Source of the DNA: an uncultured Alphaproteobacteria bacterium
Lineage (GTDB): Bacteria; Pseudomonadota; Alphaproteobacteria; HIMB59; GCA-002718135
Direction of reading: 5' to 3'
Length of the DNA stretch: 64,000 bases
Assembly (NCBI GenBank): GCA_902582755.1
Contig: CACHSZ010000001.1
Location: 1 to 64,000 of the forward strand
Of the stretch, positions 35,400 to 45,295 are shown piece after piece. A program made the position numbers and the translations under genes. The stretch's first letter is position 1. Every line of letters begins with the position of its first letter. The notes beneath the pieces were generated by a model. That model had not been told where the DNA came from and did not search any database. It saw only the letters and a program-made list of their open reading frames with translations.

Positions 35400-35887
35400 T
35401 GAAAAAAATAATTTGTATTTCTGTTTTTTTATTTTTAATATCCTGTAGTAGTATAGATTTTGTATACAAGGATAAAAAAAATACTACAAATCCTTTATAC
35501 GAAAAAACCAATATCGACATCTCTGGAACAGAATTGGTTTTCATTAATACTTATTTACCAATGCTTTTTGGAGAAAATAAATTTAATGAGTTTAATTTGT
35601 TTATTAATATTAAAGAGAAGAAGACCAAAACCTCTGTGGAAAAAAACCAAGCAACATCAAACTTGATGTATGAATTAAGGTTTCAGTATAGTCTTTTTTC
35701 AAATACTAAAGAGTGCAAAACATACGAAAAGGAGGTTTTATCAAACTTTTCTATTATACCCAAATCTGGGGGATATAATTATGGAACAGATGCTTCGTTA
35801 GAAAAAAAATATGAATTAGCAATAACAGAAAATTTAAATCAATTCATATCTGTTGTATCTAGTTTAAACGTAAATGATTGTTTATGA
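35399..35887 (+). CDS. LptE-like LPS-assembly lipoprotein
   Basis: A protein of 162 residues with a lipobox signal (ICISVFLFLISCSS, Cys near 17). The body is short and of low complexity, with NLMYELRFQYSLFS in the middle. In alphaproteobacteria the leuS-holA interval is normally taken by LptE, the plug lipoprotein of the LptD barrel. The assignment rests on place, lipobox and size rather than on strong sequence motifs. It overlaps holA by four bases. Confidence 0.65.
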   Translation: MKKIICISVFLFLISCSSIDFVYKDKKNTTNPLYEKTNIDISGTELVFINTYLPMLFGENKFNEFNLFINIKEKKTKTSVEKNQATSNLMYELRFQYSLFSNTKECKTYEKEVLSNFSIIPKSGGYNYGTDASLEKKYELAITENLNQFISVVSSLNVNDCL

Positions 35888-36822
35888 AATCAGACCCTTT
35901 AACATTCCTGATAAATAAGGATTTTGTATTAGATAAAAAAATTTACTTTATAAGTGGAAATGAAACAACATTAATTGAAAAAATAAAAAATCTAATTACA
36001 GTTAAGTTTAAAGAGAATAGAAAGTCAAATATTAAGAATATAGAAACAGTAGATGGATTGGTTGAACAAACAGGGTTATTTGATAATGAGACATTATTTA
36101 TAGGTAAAAATTGTAAAGGTATTGATGAAAAAAGCCTAAATAGACTTAAAAGTTTTAATGGTATATTTCTTTTTATTCAAGAAAACTCACAGAAAACAAA
36201 AAAAATTAAAAATATTTTTTTAAAAGACAAAGATTCTTATCTAGTTGACTGTTATGAATTGGATAAAAATTCCAAGATTAAGATTCTTAATAATTTTTTA
36301 AATAATAATAAAATAAAAATAGACAAAGATATCTATTGGGTGCTTGTTGAAAAATTAGATGATAAATATATGTTTCTTGAAAACAGTTTGAGTAAAATTT
36401 TAGAATTAGATAAAGAGAGCATCACATCTCAAAATATAAACAAAATTTTAACAATTGACGAAACAGGAAAAGAAAAAATATTTTTTTATTTACTAAAAAA
36501 GAACAAGGAAATTATTTCTGTATATAGGGATAAAATAACAACAAATTCTGATGTAAATGAGCTTTTTTACTTCTGCAGATTTTTTTGTCAATTAATTATT
36601 GAGTCTAAAAACCAAGAAGATTATAATAAAAACATTCCAATATATTTGTTTAAAGAAAAAAATTTTTTGATTGATGTTTTCAAAAAATATAATTCAGAAA
36701 AGAAAAAAATGCTTTTATCGCTTTTGTCGTCTACAGAAAAACTTTTAAGGAAACAAAATAGTTTATCATTGGCTAGCGGTCTTCGTTTCTTTTTGAATAT
36801 TAAAAAAATTACTATTTCTTAA
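35884..36822 (+). CDS. holA: DNA polymerase III subunit delta
   Basis: With start ATG 35884 (ATGA overlap with the lptE-like stop) the protein has 312 residues. IYFISGNETTLIEKIKNLI is the nucleotide-fold entry typical of HolA, LFDNETLFIGKN matches the middle of the ATPase-like domain, and the C-terminal helical part ends LSLASGLRFFLNIKK. HolA opens the beta clamp within the clamp loader. Sequence conservation is low, as is usual for delta subunits; the leuS-lptE-holA-parB order strongly supports it. It overlaps parB tail to tail by 11 bases. Confidence 0.8.
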   Translation: MKSDPLTFLINKDFVLDKKIYFISGNETTLIEKIKNLITVKFKENRKSNIKNIETVDGLVEQTGLFDNETLFIGKNCKGIDEKSLNRLKSFNGIFLFIQENSQKTKKIKNIFLKDKDSYLVDCYELDKNSKIKILNNFLNNNKIKIDKDIYWVLVEKLDDKYMFLENSLSKILELDKESITSQNINKILTIDETGKEKIFFYLLKKNKEIISVYRDKITTNSDVNELFYFCRFFCQLIIESKNQEDYNKNIPIYLFKEKNFLIDVFKKYNSEKKKMLLSLLSSTEKLLRKQNSLSLASGLRFFLNIKKITIS

Positions 36823-37642
36823 GCCTTTTCATTAAATCATCTAATTGATTTAAGTCTGAATAATATAAGGTTAAAGATCCAGATGATCCACTCTCATTAA
36901 ATTGAATTGAAGTTCTAAGACCTATTTTGTCAGATAGTTCTTTTTCAAGATCAATAATATTTGGGTCTTTAGATATCTTCTTTGGTTTGTTTTTTTTAAA
37001 CTCAGAAGTTATTTTTTCTACTTGTCTTACACTGAGTTTTTTTTCAATAATTTCTTTTGCTTTTTTGATAGCATCAGGAACCCCTATAAGAGCTCTTGCA
37101 TGACCCATAGATAAATCACCGCTAATTACCATATCTTGTATTTCTATATCAAGTTCTAAAAGACGCAAAATATTTGATACATAGCTTGAGCTTTTACCAA
37201 TTAATTTAGCAAGGTTTTCGTTATTAATTCCTTTGATCTCAATAAGCCCCTTATAGGCATTTGCTTCCTCAATAACATTTAAGTCTTCTCTTTGAATATT
37301 TTCAATTAAAGCCGCCTCTAAAACATTTATGTCATCAAGGTCTTTAACAACACAATCTATTTCGTGCATTCCATTTAATTGGCTTGCTCTCCACCTTCTT
37401 TCACCAGCTATGATCTGGAATTGGTTATCTGTTGTTGGTTTAACAATTATCGGTTGAATTAACCCTTGGTTTTTTATTGATAAAGAAAGTTCTTTAAGAT
37501 CTCCGTCTTTAAAATTTTTTCTTGGTTGAGATGGATTAGGTATGATTTGAGAAATGTTGATTTTTTGAATTCCATTATTGTTATTATTAGATGTTGACAG
37601 AAGCGCCCCTAATCCCATTCCTAGTTTGTTTTCTTTATTCAT
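36812..37642 (-). CDS. parB: Chromosome-partitioning protein ParB
   Basis: A protein of 276 residues. It starts with NKENKLGMGLGALLS, then ISQIIPNPSQPRKNF, the CTP-binding GERRWRASQL near residue 88, NIQREDLNVIEEANAY near 120, and the helix-turn-helix with LAKLIGKSSSYVSNILRLL. MGHARALIGV and a C-terminal dimer domain follow. It loads on parS sites, and two such sites are visible at 40884 and 41075. It follows parA with an eight-base overlap. Confidence 0.97.
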   Translation of the reverse strand: MNKENKLGMGLGALLSTSNNNNNGIQKINISQIIPNPSQPRKNFKDGDLKELSLSIKNQGLIQPIIVKPTTDNQFQIIAGERRWRASQLNGMHEIDCVVKDLDDINVLEAALIENIQREDLNVIEEANAYKGLIEIKGINNENLAKLIGKSSSYVSNILRLLELDIEIQDMVISGDLSMGHARALIGVPDAIKKAKEIIEKKLSVRQVEKITSEFKKNKPKKISKDPNIIDLEKELSDKIGLRTSIQFNESGSSGSLTLYYSDLNQLDDLMKRLKK

Positions 37643-38408
37643 AGTTTTTATTTTGATTTAAAATTACTTCTTTTGCAAGCTCAATATAAGCTAAAGAACC
37701 TGCAGCTTGTGTATCGTATACCAACGCTGGTTTGCCATGACTTGGGGCTTCAGATATTTTAACATTTCTTGGAATTGTTGTTTTGTATACTTGATTACCA
37801 AAATGCTGCCTTACATCTTTCTCTACTAATGAGCTTAACGAATTTCTTTTATCTAACATAGTTAATAATATTCCTTCAATTTTTAAATTATTATTAAAGT
37901 TTTGTTGTATCAATTTGATTGTTTGCATTAAGGCTGAGAGTCCCTCAAGTGCAAAGAACTCAGATTGAAGAGGAATAAGTGTAGTATCAGATGCTACTAG
38001 TGAGTTAATAGTTAGTAGACCAAGAGCAGGTGGGCAATCTATAAAAATAAAATCAAAATTATTAATTTCAGAGAAAATTGATTTAAACACAAATTCTCTG
38101 TGTTCAAAATTTGTAAGCTCGACCTCCGCTGCAGCTAAGTCTGTATTAGATCCAATTATTTTAAGACCAGGAATTAATGTATCTTTTATACCTTCTTCCA
38201 AAAGTTTTTTTTCGTGAATCATTTCATAAATTGTTGGTTTTCTTGAATCATAGGGGATTCCTAGCCCCGTGCTTGCGTTGCCTTGTGGGTCAGCATCAAC
38301 AATTAAAACGTTTTTTTTGACTGCAGCTAATGAAGTTGCTAAGTTTATTGTGGTTGTGGTTTTGCCAACACCGCCCTTCTGATTGGAAATAGAAATAATT
38401 TTTTTCAC
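37635..38408 (-). CDS. parA: Chromosome-partitioning ATPase ParA
   Basis: A protein of 257 residues, GTG start at 38408. The deviant Walker A is SNQKGGVGKTTTTINLA at residues 8-24. DADPQGNAST, DFIFIDCPPALGLLT (Walker B) near residue 118, and the chromosomal type features of ParA/Soj are present. It drives segregation of ParB-parS complexes. It overlaps rsmG by four bases and lies in the leftward arm of the origin cluster. Confidence 0.97.
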   Translation of the reverse strand: MKKIISISNQKGGVGKTTTTINLATSLAAVKKNVLIVDADPQGNASTGLGIPYDSRKPTIYEMIHEKKLLEEGIKDTLIPGLKIIGSNTDLAAAEVELTNFEHREFVFKSIFSEINNFDFIFIDCPPALGLLTINSLVASDTTLIPLQSEFFALEGLSALMQTIKLIQQNFNNNLKIEGILLTMLDKRNSLSSLVEKDVRQHFGNQVYKTTIPRNVKISEAPSHGKPALVYDTQAAGSLAYIELAKEVILNQNKNYE

Positions 38409-39010
38409 AGTTTTTTATATTTGTTTATTTTTAACACATATCCACCACCCTCACTTTGACTTGTATAAAGATCGTATTCAAAGCTAAAGGATTTTTTTGC
38501 TTCATATATTTCTTTCTTAACACTTCTTCCTTTTAGAAAAAGAAGTGATGTATTTTTTTTAGTAAAAAACCGTGAATAATCTAATAATTTTGCTAATGGA
38601 GCAAAAGCTCGGCAGATAATAAAGTCAAATTTTTGGTTTTTGATTTTTTCAACCCTTGTGCAAATAGTTTTTATTTCTAAATTCTGCTCGTGCGCAAATT
38701 CTTTAATAAAGTTTATTTTTTTCATCTTTGAGTCAATCAATAATATGTTTGAATGCCCAAAAATATGTAAGATAACCCCTGGTAACCCCGCACCAGTACC
38801 AAGGTCTATTATTGATGCATTTTTTTTCAAAATAAACTCTGACAATTGTAATGAATCATTAATATGTCTATCCCAAACAACATCAATAGTAGAAGGGCCT
38901 ACCAAATTGTGAGTTTGGTTGCTTTTTGTTAACTTTAGTATGTAGCTATCGATTAAATCAATTTGCTTTCTGCTTAGATTATATTTTTTTATTACAGTGT
39001 CTTTATCCAA
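38405..39010 (-). CDS. rsmG: 16S rRNA m7G527 methyltransferase RsmG (GidB)
   Basis: A protein of 201 residues with a TTG start at 39010. It has KSNQTHNLVGPSTIDVVWDRHINDS, IIDLGTGAGLPGVILHIFG (motif I) near residue 70, and DFIICRAFAPLAKLL near residue 130, all in the classic GidB arrangement. It methylates G527 of 16S rRNA. It follows mnmG after one base. Confidence 0.95.
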   Translation of the reverse strand: MDKDTVIKKYNLSRKQIDLIDSYILKLTKSNQTHNLVGPSTIDVVWDRHINDSLQLSEFILKKNASIIDLGTGAGLPGVILHIFGHSNILLIDSKMKKINFIKEFAHEQNLEIKTICTRVEKIKNQKFDFIICRAFAPLAKLLDYSRFFTKKNTSLLFLKGRSVKKEIYEAKKSFSFEYDLYTSQSEGGGYVLKINKYKKL

Positions 39011-39011
39011 A

Positions 39012-40877
39012 TTATGCTGCTTTTTTATTTTTATTTTTTTTAATATATCTAAGAAGGGCTATAGTAGCTGCTGGCGTCACACCGGATATTCTTGAGGCTG
39101 CTCCAATCGTGGGTGGTTTAATTTTAGATAGTTTTTCAACTATCTCATTAGATAAACTTCCAACTAATTTATAATTAGTTGATTTAGGAATTTTTAAATT
39201 TTCTTCCTTTTCAAAATCTTGTATATCCATTCTTTGTCTATCAAGATAACCGGCATATTTGGCTTCAATTTCTATTTGTTCCATTACATCATCCTCAAAG
39301 TCATTTAATTCCGGAAGTATTTTTTTGAGCTTAGGAGTTGTAATGTTAGAAAACGACAACAGATCTATAATATTTCTTTTTTTTCCATCTTTGTTAATTT
39401 TTATCCCCTTTTTTTGTAGTGCGTCTGGTGAGAATTTATGATTTTTTACAAACTTAAACCCTTCTTTTATCCTTCTGGATTTTTTTTCAAATTCTCTTTG
39501 CCTATCTATATCAACACAGCCTATATCAATTCCAAAAGGTGTAAGTCTTAAATCCGCATTATCAGCCCGAAGTAAAAGTCTATATTCGGACCTTGAAGTG
39601 AACATTCTATATGGCTCTTTAGTTCCTTTTGTAACCAAATCGTCTATCAAAACACCTATATATCCGGAGGACCTAGGTATTATAAATTCTTTATTAGATG
39701 TGGTTTTAAGCGATGCATTTATCCCAGCCATTATACCTTGTGCAGCTGCTTCTTCGTATCCAGTTGTTCCATTTATCTGTCCTGCAAAAAATAAATTTTT
39801 AATTTTTTTTGTTTCAAGCGTGTGTGTGAGCTCTTGTGGGTCAACAAAATCATATTCAATTGCATAAGCAGGTTGTGTAATTGTAACATTCTCTAAACCT
39901 TTAATCGTTTTAACAAATTGCTCTTGAATTTCAGTTGGAAGTGAAGAGGATATTCCGTTTGGATATATTAAATCACTATCTAATCCTTCTGGCTCAAGAA
40001 ATATCTGATGTGATGACTTATTTTTGAATTTATGAATTTTATCTTCAATAGATGGGCAATACCTAGCTCCCATTGACTGTATTTCACCCGAATACATTGG
40101 TGATAGGTTCAGGTTCTGAGCGATTATTTCATGGGTATTTTTATTAGTATGAGTAATAAAACAAGATATTTGAGGAATGTGGATATCTCTGTTGATAAAA
40201 GAAAATGGAACAGGCTTTTTATCTGGGAGTTGTTCATCTAAATTATTGAAATTTATAGTTTTTTTAAGTAATCTTGGGGGTGTACCTGTTTTCAATCTGC
40301 CTATTGAAAACTTTAGCTCTTTAAGCCTTTTTGCAAGCTTTATTGAGGGCTTATCACCAACTCTTCCCGCTTCTTGCTTCTCAGAGCCTATTCTTATTAG
40401 CCCTTGTAAGAAAGTGCCTGTGGTTAAAACCACAGATTTGGATGATATTTTTTTATTATCACCTAAAACAACTCCATTTACCTGTTTATTTAAAACAATT
40501 AAATCTTCTACTGAGCCCTCAATAATTTGAAGATTTTTTTGCTCAGACACAAGCTTATTTATGGCATTTTTATATAAAATACGGTCTGTTTGTGCTCTTG
40601 GACCTCTTACAGCAGCGCCTCTGCTGGAGTTTAACATTCTAAATTGTATACAGGATCTGTCTGTAGCTTTGGCCATAATTCCATCTAAAGCATCTATTTC
40701 CTTTACAAGATGTCCTTTTCCAAGACCCCCAATTGCAGGATTGCATGACATTTCTCCTATTTTATCAACTTTATGAGTAATTAAAGCTGTTTTTGATCCA
40801 GTTCTTGCAGATGAGCATGCTGCTTCTACACCTGCATGTCCCCCGCCAATTACAATTACATCAAATTTATTGTCCAT
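39012..40877 (-). CDS. mnmG: tRNA uridine 34 modification enzyme MnmG (GidA)
   Basis: I chose ATG 40877 ([20 protein letters not shown]), which gives 621 residues. A GTG four codons earlier would place the start inside a parS-like palindrome. Blocks seen are [63 protein letters not shown] near 410, and the C-terminal [20 protein letters not shown]. With MnmE it makes the cmnm5 modification at the wobble uridine. Length matches the family. Confidence 0.96.
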   Translation of the reverse strand: MDNKFDVIVIGGGHAGVEAACSSARTGSKTALITHKVDKIGEMSCNPAIGGLGKGHLVKEIDALDGIMAKATDRSCIQFRMLNSSRGAAVRGPRAQTDRILYKNAINKLVSEQKNLQIIEGSVEDLIVLNKQVNGVVLGDNKKISSKSVVLTTGTFLQGLIRIGSEKQEAGRVGDKPSIKLAKRLKELKFSIGRLKTGTPPRLLKKTINFNNLDEQLPDKKPVPFSFINRDIHIPQISCFITHTNKNTHEIIAQNLNLSPMYSGEIQSMGARYCPSIEDKIHKFKNKSSHQIFLEPEGLDSDLIYPNGISSSLPTEIQEQFVKTIKGLENVTITQPAYAIEYDFVDPQELTHTLETKKIKNLFFAGQINGTTGYEEAAAQGIMAGINASLKTTSNKEFIIPRSSGYIGVLIDDLVTKGTKEPYRMFTSRSEYRLLLRADNADLRLTPFGIDIGCVDIDRQREFEKKSRRIKEGFKFVKNHKFSPDALQKKGIKINKDGKKRNIIDLLSFSNITTPKLKKILPELNDFEDDVMEQIEIEAKYAGYLDRQRMDIQDFEKEENLKIPKSTNYKLVGSLSNEIVEKLSKIKPPTIGAASRISGVTPAATIALLRYIKKNKNKKAA

Positions 40878-40883
40878 ATCTCT

Positions 40884-40895
40884 TTTCACGTGAAA
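40884..40895. promoter_or_regulatory. parS-like site between mnmG and mnmE
   Basis: TTTCACGTGAAA is the perfect 12-base core of the bacterial parS palindrome TGTTTCACGTGAAACA; the outer pairs differ. It lies in the intergenic gap between mnmG and mnmE, about 3.2 kb from the parB gene and 2.6 kb from the presumed origin. Confidence 0.85.
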
Positions 40896-42182
40896 TTACT
40901 TACCTATACAAAAATCACTAAATATTATATCTAAAATTTTCTCAATATCAAATTTTTGATTAATTCCATCAATATACATAATTGATCTTCTAACATTTTC
41001 AGCAGCAATATCTATTTCTTTTAAATCTAAACTTTTAAGTAGTACGAGGGATTTCTTTAGGCTTTGCATGTGTCTTTCACGTGAAAAGACTGGTCCAGAA
41101 ATTGGTTTTTTCTTTAATTTTGAAGATATTGTTTTAATAAGAGACTCAATTCCATAACCAGATACGGATGAAATACTATGTACTCCTCTAATTTTCTTTC
41201 TATTTGTATCATATTTTGATTTAACAAATATTTTTGATTTGATTTTACTATAGTTTTTCTTTTCATTGTTTTTGAGAAAAACTATATTTAAATCAGACTT
41301 TTCGGCGCTCTCTAAGGATCTTTCGATACCTATTTTTTCAATTAAATTTCTATATTTTCTTATTCCAGCTGTATCAATAAATGTGTATTTATCACCTTGT
41401 ATATCTAGAGTGGAGCTTACTAAATCTGTTGTAGTTCCTGGTATATTAGTAACTATAGAAACCTCTTTGTTATTAATATAATTAATAAAGGAAGACTTTC
41501 CTGTGTTTGGCTTTCCAATAATAGTTATTTTAAAACCGTTATGAATTTCTCTAGATAAAGTTGATCTTTCGATAATATTTTCAATTTGTTTATATATGTT
41601 CTTATTTTGTTCTCTTATGTTTTTATATATTTCTTTGGGAAGATCTTCATCAGCAAAATCAATTATAGCCTCTATATCTGCTAGAAGTTTTTTTTGTTTA
41701 TTTGATATTTCATTAACTAATTTATCTAAATTTCCACTTAAATTACCAATGGCTATCTTTCTTTGATTTTCAGTTTCTGCATTAACTAAATCATTAATTG
41801 TTTCAGCCTCTAAAGCACTAAGCTTATCATTCATTAGTGCTCTTTTGGTAAACTCTCCAGGCTCAGCAAGTCTTATCTGTTTTTTTAATAGGGTTTTGGT
41901 TATTTTGTTGATTACAGAAATACTTCCATGACATGATATTTCCACCATATCCTCCCCTGTATAGCTTTTTGGTGATTTAAAAAAAGTTGTTATCGTCTGA
42001 TCTACAATGCTCTTTCCGTCTAATAAATCGTTTAATGTAGCAAAGTTTGCTTTAAATTTTTTTTTAGAAGATATTGATTTAATTATTGTATGAGAGCTTT
42101 TTCCCGATACCCTAAAAACAGCTATACCTGATTTACCTCTTTGCGTAGCAAGAGCGAAAATTGTCTCTTTGGAAGCTTTCAT
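40896..42182 (-). CDS. mnmE: tRNA modification GTPase MnmE (TrmE)
   Basis: A protein of 428 residues, slightly short of the usual 440-455. The N-terminal domain begins ETIFALATQRGKSGIAVFRVSG. The G domain has IIGKPNTGKSSFINYI (G1), NIPGTTTDL (G2), FIDTAGIRK (G3) in residues about 215-275, but no clear NKxD can be read near G4. It ends DIIFSDFCIGK with the essential C-terminal CxGK cysteine. It works with MnmG. A parS-like palindrome lies within the coding sequence at 41075. Confidence 0.95.
   Translation of the reverse strand: MKASKETIFALATQRGKSGIAVFRVSGKSSHTIIKSISSKKKFKANFATLNDLLDGKSIVDQTITTFFKSPKSYTGEDMVEISCHGSISVINKITKTLLKKQIRLAEPGEFTKRALMNDKLSALEAETINDLVNAETENQRKIAIGNLSGNLDKLVNEISNKQKKLLADIEAIIDFADEDLPKEIYKNIREQNKNIYKQIENIIERSTLSREIHNGFKITIIGKPNTGKSSFINYINNKEVSIVTNIPGTTTDLVSSTLDIQGDKYTFIDTAGIRKYRNLIEKIGIERSLESAEKSDLNIVFLKNNEKKNYSKIKSKIFVKSKYDTNRKKIRGVHSISSVSGYGIESLIKTISSKLKKKPISGPVFSRERHMQSLKKSLVLLKSLDLKEIDIAAENVRRSIMYIDGINQKFDIEKILDIIFSDFCIGK
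41075..41086. promoter_or_regulatory. parS-like site inside mnmE
   Basis: A second TTTCACGTGAAA, 191 bases from the first and inside the mnmE reading frame. The perfect 12-base palindrome in a coding region so poor in GC is unlikely by chance. Clustered parS sites near the origin are the rule. Confidence 0.85.
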
Positions 42183-42247
42183 TTTTTGGGAATTAAACCC
42201 AAGATGATATTAAGTAAATAAGAAAGATTATAAAAAAAAATTTATAT

Positions 42248-43504
42248 TTATTTAGTTCCCATGCTTTGGAAGAATTCGTTGTTAGTTTTTGTATTTTTCA
42301 TTTTATCTAACAAGAACTCCATGGCTTCTGTGCTTCCCATTGGGGCTAGTATTTTTCTTAAAATAAATATTTTTCCAAGCTCGTCTTTTTCAAGTAATAA
42401 TTCCTCTTTTCTTGTTCCTGACTTTCCAATATCAAAAGCTGGGTAGGTTCTTTTTTGACTTAGTTTTCTGTCTAGAACCATTTCACTATTGCCGGTACCT
42501 TTAAATTCTTCAAATATAACTTCATCCATTCTGCTTCCTGTATCTATTAAAGCAGTGGCAATAATTGTAAGTGATCCGCCTTTTTCCACATTCCTTGCAG
42601 CTCCAAAAAATCTTTTAGGTCTTTGTAAAGCATTGGCATCAACACCGCCTGTTAATACCTTTCCACTAGACGGAACAACAGTATTATAAGCTCTTCCAAG
42701 TCTGGTGATTGAATCAAGAAGGATAACAACATCATGTTTATATTCAACGAGTCTTTTAGCTTTTTCAATTACCATTTCTGCAACCTGAACGTGACGTGAA
42801 GCAGGTTCATCAAAGGTTGAACTAATTACCTCACCCTTAACTGATCTTTGCATATCTGTAACTTCTTCTGGTCTTTCATCAATTAGTAGAACAATCAGTT
42901 TAGCGTCTGGACTATTAGCAGTTATAGCATTAGCAATTTTTTGCATAATTATTGTTTTACCAGTGAAAGGCTGAGCAACAATTAATTGTCTTTGTCCTTT
43001 TCCAAGAGGGGCAATAATATCAATTATTCTTTCTGTATTATCCGGCATGGGTTTTTCTTGTTCAAGTTTAAATCTTGCCTCAGGATATAGTGGTGTTAAA
43101 TCTTCAAAATTAACCCTATTCTTTACTAATTCAGTTTCTTGACCGTTTATTTTGTTGATTTTAGTTATAGCAAAATATCTTTCACCTTGCTTTGGAGACC
43201 TAATTTCACCTTCTACGCTATCACCAGTTCTTAAGCTAAATTTTTTAATTTGTGATGGAGAAACATAGATATCATCTGGACCTGGAAGATAATTTGACTC
43301 TGAAGACCTTAAAAAACCGAAACCATCTTGCATAATTTCAATAACCCCTAGACCAGTAATAATTTCACCTTCCTCAGCAATTGTTTTTAAAATTGCAAAC
43401 ATTAAATCTTGTTTTCTAAGGGATGATGGGTTTTCTATACCAATCTTGTCTGCCTGTTTTAAAAGCTCTTGAGGTTCTTTTCCTTTTAATTCTTGTAAAT
43501 TCAT
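42248..43504 (-). CDS. rho: Transcription termination factor Rho
   Basis: A protein of 418 residues. It starts [20 protein letters not shown], then has the RNA-binding cold-shock part ([21 protein letters not shown] near 60), [20 protein letters not shown] (Walker A) near 175, [15 protein letters not shown] (Walker B) near 265, and the R-loop with [17 protein letters not shown] near 340. It is a complete hexameric helicase. It is the first leftward gene beyond the presumed origin. Confidence 0.97.
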   Translation of the reverse strand: MNLQELKGKEPQELLKQADKIGIENPSSLRKQDLMFAILKTIAEEGEIITGLGVIEIMQDGFGFLRSSESNYLPGPDDIYVSPSQIKKFSLRTGDSVEGEIRSPKQGERYFAITKINKINGQETELVKNRVNFEDLTPLYPEARFKLEQEKPMPDNTERIIDIIAPLGKGQRQLIVAQPFTGKTIIMQKIANAITANSPDAKLIVLLIDERPEEVTDMQRSVKGEVISSTFDEPASRHVQVAEMVIEKAKRLVEYKHDVVILLDSITRLGRAYNTVVPSSGKVLTGGVDANALQRPKRFFGAARNVEKGGSLTIIATALIDTGSRMDEVIFEEFKGTGNSEMVLDRKLSQKRTYPAFDIGKSGTRKEELLLEKDELGKIFILRKILAPMGSTEAMEFLLDKMKNTKTNNEFFQSMGTK

Positions 43505-43925
43505 AATGTTGTTGGGGTAGTTTAGAAATGAAAGTTTTTAATAATCAAAATTGAAGTTAAAGTCAAAATAATAATAAATATATAATTTATATATTTAATT
43601 GTAGTATTAGTTGTAAGGTTAAAAAGCTTAATTATTGCTTTATTATTGTATCATTCTTAATTTATTAACATCTGAATATTAACTCTTAGAAATATGTTAA
43701 TTTAAAGAATATTGAAAAAAAATATTATATTTAAATAATTTATACATCAGTTAATTTCTAACAACTTGTTATTAATTTTGTATAATAAATATATTAACAC
43801 TCGGTCTATAACATTCAGATAACTTATTAAGCTGTTAACAACACACTTTTAAAAAAAAAGAACTGTTTCTTAAATTCAAATTATATTTAATAGTGTTTAT
43901 AACTATAACTTTTATTAACACACTT
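43505..43925. other. Probable chromosome replication origin (oriC)
   Basis: This 421-base gap is the longest without a gene apart from the 12.2-12.6 kb gap and lies at the divergence point of rho (leftward) and maf (rightward). It is extremely AT-rich. TTATTAACA occurs at 43662-43670 and 43912-43920, and TTATAAACA on the minus strand at 43894-43902; each differs at one base from the DnaA-box consensus TTATNCACA. ATATTAACA (43791) and TTAATAACA (minus, 43767-43775) are weaker. parAB, rsmG, mnmG and two parS-like sites are 1-7 kb away. Activity is inferred. Confidence 0.65.
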
Positions 43926-44516
43926 ATGCACCAAAAATTTATATTAGCCAGTTCAAGCAAATCTAGATATAAAATATTAAAAAATGCAGGATTAAACTTC
44001 ACACAAAAAAAACCAAACTGCAACGAAGAGGATATTAAAAAAACCATTAATAGAAAAACAAAGCCCGAAATCTTTGCAAAAAAACTTTCATATGAAAAAG
44101 CAAAAAGTGTAAGTAAACTAAAGCAATACACCAACAAAATAGTTTTGGGATGTGATACTGTAATTTATCATAATGGAAAAATTTTAGATAAAGTAAGCTC
44201 GGTTGAGAAAGCAAAGAAAAAAATTAAATCTTTATCAGGAAAGACCCATATAATAGTTTCGGGTTTAACCATTTGTATTAATGGATTTAAGGTTTGGGAA
44301 GATTATGAAAAAACACATGTTAAAATAAGAAAGCTAAATAATAAAGAGGTTAACACATATCTAAAAAAAACAGGAAAACAGATATTAAGTTCTGTCGGCT
44401 GTTATCAAATTGAAAGCTTAGGACCACATATCATTGAAAGAATAAAAGGCGACTATTTTAATGTTATGGGTTTGCCTTTATTTAATTTGCTAGATTATTT
44501 ATATTCAAATAAATGA
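43926..44516 (+). CDS. maf: Maf-family nucleotide pyrophosphatase
   Basis: The start is set at ATG 43926 (MHQKFILASSSKSRYKIL), giving 196 residues; earlier in-frame ATGs lead into the origin gap. The Maf blocks are ILASSSKSRYKILKNAGL, KTKPEIFAKKLSYEKAKSV, VLGCDTVIYHNGKILDKV with the key Asp near 75, and SSVGCYQIESLGPHIIERIK. Maf proteins remove damaged or modified nucleotides. It is coupled to aroE by a 4-base overlap. In a fully conserved order maf heads this rightward row. Confidence 0.92.
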   Translation: MHQKFILASSSKSRYKILKNAGLNFTQKKPNCNEEDIKKTINRKTKPEIFAKKLSYEKAKSVSKLKQYTNKIVLGCDTVIYHNGKILDKVSSVEKAKKKIKSLSGKTHIIVSGLTICINGFKVWEDYEKTHVKIRKLNNKEVNTYLKKTGKQILSSVGCYQIESLGPHIIERIKGDYFNVMGLPLFNLLDYLYSNK

Positions 44517-45295
44517 AAAAACTTTACGTAGTTGGGAACAGATCATCCAAAAGTCTTTCACCAATGATTTTTAACTATTGGTTTAAAAAATACAATATCA
44601 ATGCAAAATATAGCTATATACAACCCACAACTAAAAATTTTCATAACAAAATAAAAGAAGTTTTAGAAAAAAAAGACACTCTGGGACTAAACATAACCAT
44701 ACCTTTTAAAAAAAGAATTATTAAATATCTCAATAAGTTAGACGTGCACGCCAAAAAAATTGGGGCTGTAAATTGTGTAACAAATAAAAAAAGTATTACT
44801 GGCACTAATACCGACTGGACAGGATATTATAAAACTCTTCCAAAAATTAATAAACCTCAAAACAAAAAAATTATTATACTGGGTTACGGCGGTGCATCAC
44901 ACGCAATCCACTACGTTCTAAAAAAAAAGGGATTTAAAGAAATATTAATTTTTAACAGGACTAAGATAAAAATAAAATACTCAATAAAAAATAAATATAC
45001 AAAAACATTCAAGGATTTACAAAAACACCTTAGTGGTGCTTTTTTAATTATAAACACAACACCAATTAATCCAATTTTAAAGAAACACCTAACACTTGTC
45101 GATAAATCCACCATAATAAGTGATATAGTTTATAGCCCAAAAGACACCATTTTCTTAAAGCAGTTTCCAAAGAATAAGAAAATTTATGGCATATCAATGT
45201 TGATAGAACAGGCTAAGCCGTGTTTTAAAATATGGTTTGGTAAAAACCCATCTGTAGATGAAAAAATGCTTAACGCTATTAATAAAAAAATTTAA
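44513..45295 (+). CDS. aroE: Shikimate dehydrogenase
   Basis: A protein of 260 residues. It has LYVVGNRSSKSLSPMIFNYWF (shikimate site), GLNITIPFKKRIIKYL with catalytic Lys near 64, NTDWTGYYKTL, the NADP loop IILGYGGASHAIHYVLKKKG near 125, and GISMLIEQAKPCFKIWFG at the end. It reduces dehydroshikimate. The usual NVTIPHK sequence reads NITIPFK. Stop and coaE start share one base (TAATG). Confidence 0.92.
   Translation: MKKLYVVGNRSSKSLSPMIFNYWFKKYNINAKYSYIQPTTKNFHNKIKEVLEKKDTLGLNITIPFKKRIIKYLNKLDVHAKKIGAVNCVTNKKSITGTNTDWTGYYKTLPKINKPQNKKIIILGYGGASHAIHYVLKKKGFKEILIFNRTKIKIKYSIKNKYTKTFKDLQKHLSGAFLIINTTPINPILKKHLTLVDKSTIISDIVYSPKDTIFLKQFPKNKKIYGISMLIEQAKPCFKIWFGKNPSVDEKMLNAINKKI

Noticed and set aside
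40177..40530. 117-residue frame antisense to mnmG
   Set aside because: It lies fully inside the strongly conserved mnmG frame on the other strand.
40878..40889. GTG start for mnmG four codons upstream
   Set aside because: The GTG lies in the parS core, while ATG 40877 begins directly at the conserved FAD-binding segment.
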